From NCBI RefSeq assembly GCF_000711695.1, contig NW_013546962.1:43867-107866 (forward strand): 64,000 bases of DNA, given 5' to 3'. Under the pieces are notes generated by a model that saw only the letters and a program-made list of their open reading frames with translations, was not told the DNA's origin and did not search any database. The position numbers and the translations under genes were made by a program. The stretch is from Tilletiaria anomala UBC 951. Taxonomy: Eukaryota > Basidiomycota > Exobasidiomycetes > Georgefischeriales > Tilletiariaceae. This document shows, piece after piece, positions 60,521-64,000 of this stretch (within the stretch, counting starts at the first letter, position 1; the number at the start of each line of letters is the position of its first letter).

Positions 60521-62420
60521 AGCCCGATTGGGGACTAATGGGTTTGGATTCTGAAGGGAGAGCCGGCGAGGTGCTCCCCACCGCAGAAATGCATGCACAC
60601 GGGTTTGATACGTCATGCCGTGCTAATACTTATTGCGCACGTGTCTATGTATATAGGTATTGGACCATCTTTCCGTGTCTGTTTGTTCTTCCGGCGTTCT
60701 GTCGAGCATCCAGGCCATCGCTTAATGGGATGCTTGGCGATCAAAAGTTAGCATGATCGCCCTTATCGTCCGCTGTCCCCAAGGAAGCACCGGTGCCATC
60801 AGGCCCGAACGACCGGCTCTCTAGACGCAGGGGCATTTTCTGTGTGAATCGCATATGGTTTGTTGGAAAGGTGAAGGTTAGCCAGTGTGCTACCGGAAAG
60901 CGCACAACATAGGATGTCAGCCAGATTTTCTTTATTTCTTACCCCTTTCCCGACATCCATTTTGATCGAAGCTTGCTCCCACGGAAGCGGCCACCGGTCG
61001 GTCTGTTCTGCATTGCACACATCACTCTCTCGTCCCCGATTTCCGTCCGGGTGCTGCTGGCTGGCACAGCCTGTTCACAAAACCCGTCTTTGCAAGGTGC
61101 CGTCAGTCAAAGCCTCAAGGAAAAAGCGCGCATTTCTCCTGTTGTGGCACTACGCCCTCGCCTGGTGCGCCAGTGCATTTGCTGCTCCCATTTCTGAGTT
61201 TTGAAATGCCAGCCAGGCTGTTCCAAAACTTCGATGCCTTGCATAGACCATGACGCGGGTCCCACCAACTTCATGCGTCATCATCTATAACCATGCATCG
61301 TCCACCACGGATTGCCGTGCTCTGTCCTTTTTTTGCTCTTTTACTGACAGTAACCACGCATGTCGCAATTCTCAGCCGCTCATAAGGTGTGGGGCCAATC
61401 AGTCCAGACAGCAAGGTCCCCGTGCAGCAAGGCACTAGCAACTTCATTAGCTGCTACATGAGGGTGTGAGCCCTACTTATATCTCGGATGTCATGTGCAT
61501 ACGTTCCATCAAAAGCTCATCAGCATTGACAAATGCACTTTCCCCTCACCCGCTCCCACAGGGCCCCGGAGGAAAGAACACCCACCAGCTGCAAACCGAC
61601 ACGCTCCCTGGCTCTAGCTTCACGGGACATCCAGAACAGCCCGCCCACTATGGGTTGCAGAGCACCGAGGCCATGTCCCCCAGGACATTCCAAGACAAGG
61701 ACAACGTTCTCTTTAAGCCTATATTGCCCAACAAGAAAGATCACCCGCCTGTCCAGTGGTCCGCCAGCTGTAAAGCCAACGAGGCGTCATTTTGCTGCCA
61801 GACATCGACGGAAGATCGTACAACACGTACGTCGTTTGAAGCAATAGAGAGCCTTGACGGTTGGGGTCCGGATTAAAGAGGCAAGGGAATGGATGCAAAC
61901 GGAAGTGGAGGGTACCGGCAGCAGGGCTAACGGGTGTCGCCGCGAGTGGCAGCATATTCGTGCACATGTCAAATAGTCGCGCATTAATAAACGCACTGCA
62001 TAGTGCCAAGTGCCCGCTGGATGATAATAGTAGATGGTTGAATGATTCGAGCCACATGCGTTCCACAACCAGCCAGACAACCTCCCGGTCCGACTCTCGG
62101 CTTGTCTCCTCAATCTGTAACGAAGCTGCAAGCTTATACACGCCCTTCGCCGTCCAAGTTGCACTTTTTTGACAGAGACCATCAGGAGGGCACGAGCGCG
62201 GGCAGGAGATCAACCGATGTATCATTCCCTGCAAAACATGTTCGCCTTCTACTATCACGCTTCCACCTAAAGAACGTCCTCAGCCTAGTCTCAAGGCCTC
62301 TGTGCATGTGTCCAGGATACGATCGCTTTGGGCGAGTCAGTCGTCAGTGTCATGATGATGCAGCTTGTTTCTGACCTACCTGTCTTTTTCTTCTTGCAAG
62401 AACTTCGGTCTAAAAGCTCA

Positions 62421-62476
62421 GGAGCAAGCGAACGGCATCGTGTCAATTCTTTGCGAGGAGCAAGCGCACGGCATCG
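62421..62476. repeat. Direct repeat of 20 bp, one mismatch
   Basis: GGAGCAAGCGAACGGCATCG at 62421-62440 recurs at 62457-62476 with one A-to-C change. The repeats are 36 bp apart start to start in non-coding DNA. Confidence 0.7.
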
Positions 62477-62551
62477 CAGTGCACTCTCCGCGCCTCGGAT
62501 GTACCCGTTCCAATACCGCCTTGAAATTGATCCCGTGAGTGTTAATCACAC

Positions 62552-62584
62552 GCTCAGGTCATGCTCAGGTCACGCTCAGGTCAT
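62552..62584. repeat. Tandem repeat, 11-bp unit x3
   Basis: GCTCAGGTCAT, GCTCAGGTCAC and GCTCAGGTCAT follow each other without a gap. A minisatellite-like tract or a cluster of one regulator's sites (TCAGGTCA core). Confidence 0.8.
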
Positions 62585-63731
62585 GATGCTCCTCGTAGGC
62601 CTAACGTACTGTAGATATCATATGCGCTGCCCCCACACTCGTCCGTCTGCAGGCTGACATTTCAATCTGCAAATCCCGAGGAACAGGTGCTCACGCGCCA
62701 TTGGAGCAGTTAGTTGGTGTACCAATTGTTCCTGGAGCCCCTCTCAGGAAATGAGCCAGATTGTTTCTCCAACTTTCCCGTTTCACCTTTCGAAGACAAA
62801 ACAGTCTGGCTGCCACATCATTCCCATTCCGGGTAGATGGTCGTGGCGGAGATGTGAAAGGAGGGGCATAAGTTCATGTTCCAGAGTAGAGCTAAGGAGT
62901 ACGGCAGTGTGGTCCTCAACAACGCGGTGTACGCGCTCTCGTCGTGAGAGAACCGCGCGTAGAACATGACTTTGCGATACTTCAAATTGCCGAACACATG
63001 AGTACGCTATGAATACTGAGATGTAAATTGTGAATGGTGAGGCTCAACACAAACCCTTGGAACGATCTGTACCCGGGCTTCTGTGTCCTACGTGTCCTCA
63101 CCTGTGCATGAGTAGCTGATATTTATGTGGGCGACTTTTGGAGGGAGGCCATTTTGATCTCAGTCAGGATCGCGTCTGTTGAACCCTCGAGGGTCCTTGC
63201 CTGCCTGATGAGGACCTCCTTCTTCCGATGTGTTCGGAGCGCTATGTGTGATAGAATATGTACTAAGCGTCAACGCAGGTCTGCCACTGGGCACCCTTAT
63301 GTTTATCTATAAAGGGATAGCCGCAAATATTTGTATAAACACCCTCTACCCTGACATGAGGGGCAAGGCGTGATCAATGAGCGTTGCATAGAAGCGCGGA
63401 GAAAGGAGAGCGGTGATGGTGGGTGCACGTCGAAAATGCATGAACTTTGATTCGTGGCTTGTCTGGGGAGAAGGTCTGGCCCTTTGTGTCTGTGTTGCAC
63501 TGGGTGACTGCGGGTGTGCCGCCGCCTGCATATCTGCCTTCCTCACGAGAGTTGGGAAATCTCCGATAATTTGCTTTTGGACAAATAGTGCATTGGGCGG
63601 GCTGAGTTTGGAACTAAGCATTAGATAGGGGGGTCAGGATCATTTCTTGCTTATCGGTCTCTCGGGTGAATTGTGGGCGTGCTGCAAGATCTTATTTCTG
63701 AATGTTTCCGTCCGCTGCTCTGGGGGCGCCA

Positions 63732-64000
63732 ATGCCCGAAAATGATTCGGTCGACCTCAGGACTCCTACGCTTATTGTGGAAAAACGATTGATCAAGGGG
63801 GGTTTTGGTGACTCCCTCGGCGGATCCACAGGAAGGAGAACACAATCGCGGCCTGTCGGTGATGCGAGGGCAGCGAGACCACTAACGGACGAAATACGAG
63901 ATCTTGGCCGAGTTGCGTTATCACGGGGTTTAACCCGGTTCCGCCTCAACGAGGCAGTGCGGAAGCATTTGCGGGAGGGTCAACACAATCCCAGCCTGCT
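63732..64000 (+). CDS. Possible gene entering the right edge, partial
   Basis: ATG at 63732 opens 89 codons with no stop up to the window end. The translation begins MPENDSVDLRTPTLIVEKR and later reads DEIRDLGRVALSRGLTRFRLNEAVRKHLREG, an amphipathic helical stretch. No family is recognised. Without the continuation it is not possible to tell a first exon from a chance ORF, though base composition rises towards that of the coding blocks. Confidence 0.35.
   Translation, partial: MPENDSVDLRTPTLIVEKRLIKGGFGDSLGGSTGRRTQSRPVGDARAARPLTDEIRDLGRVALSRGLTRFRLNEAVRKHLREGQHNPSL

Larger units (their letters stand above)
60521..63731. other. Gene-poor right end
   Basis: 3.2 kb with no recognisable gene. 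A Cys-containing plus-strand ORF from ATG 60914 to 61204 (96 codons) has no motif. Two short repeats lie near 62421-62584. No transposon or RNA gene recognised. Confidence 0.45.

Noticed and set aside
60914-61204. 96-codon Cys-containing ORF as a secreted effector
   Set aside because: The N-terminus is a poor signal peptide, there is no promoter-like leader and the C-terminus is hydrophobic without pattern.

Overview
This window is nuclear DNA of a filamentous or yeast-like fungus, most likely a basidiomycete. Genes are split by short GT-AG introns (mostly 55-120 nt, many with CTRAY-like branch sites), there are no operons or Shine-Dalgarno sites, and the proteins are classic eukaryotic ones (eIF2-gamma, Rab5, ubiquitin-L40, Neo1, EMC5). 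Two to four introns per gene and a moderately high GC content would suit Ustilaginomycotina/Exobasidiomycetes better than intron-poor Ustilago or intron-dense Agaricomycetes. That placement is inference. All exon models were built by hand from splice signals, reading phase and family motifs.

Layout. 1-3.2 kb: a GH32 (invertase/inulinase-like) gene running off the left edge, divergent from a MAL-type MFS sugar transporter, so a likely sugar-use pair. 3.2-9.1 kb: an empty stretch with a perfect GC palindrome, then a large Ser/Ala-rich protein of unknown role. 9.3-28.5 kb, dense block: eIF2-gamma (-), PPR-like protein (+), Mei2-like RRM protein (-), Rab5 (+), ubiquitin-L40 fusion (-), REI1 (+), a SAP-like four-TM membrane protein (+) and a damaged-looking FAD oxidoreductase (-). 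28.5-36.1 kb: a gene-poor block whose only well-formed candidate is a two-exon small secreted protein behind a TATA box. 36.1-39.6 kb: an AAAP amino-acid transporter (+) convergent with NIF3 (-). 39.6-42.6 kb: empty. 42.6-60.1 kb, dense block: SET5 (-), CTU2/NCS2 (+), NEO1 flippase (-), EMC5 (-), a GT32 glycosyltransferase (-) and GUF1 (-). 60.1-64 kb: mostly empty, with a small two-exon ORF next to GUF1 and a possible gene entering at the right edge.

Themes. Translation and tRNA/ribosome maintenance are heavily represented (eIF2-gamma, L40, REI1, CTU2, GUF1), as are membrane and secretory functions (Rab5, Neo1, EMC5, GT32). I see no linked cassette that forms an obvious new system. The items most worth a second look are the candidate secreted peptide in the gene-poor block, the FAD gene with in-frame stops and a 27-nt intron-like gap, the GH32/transporter pair, and the Mei2-like protein without its third RRM.
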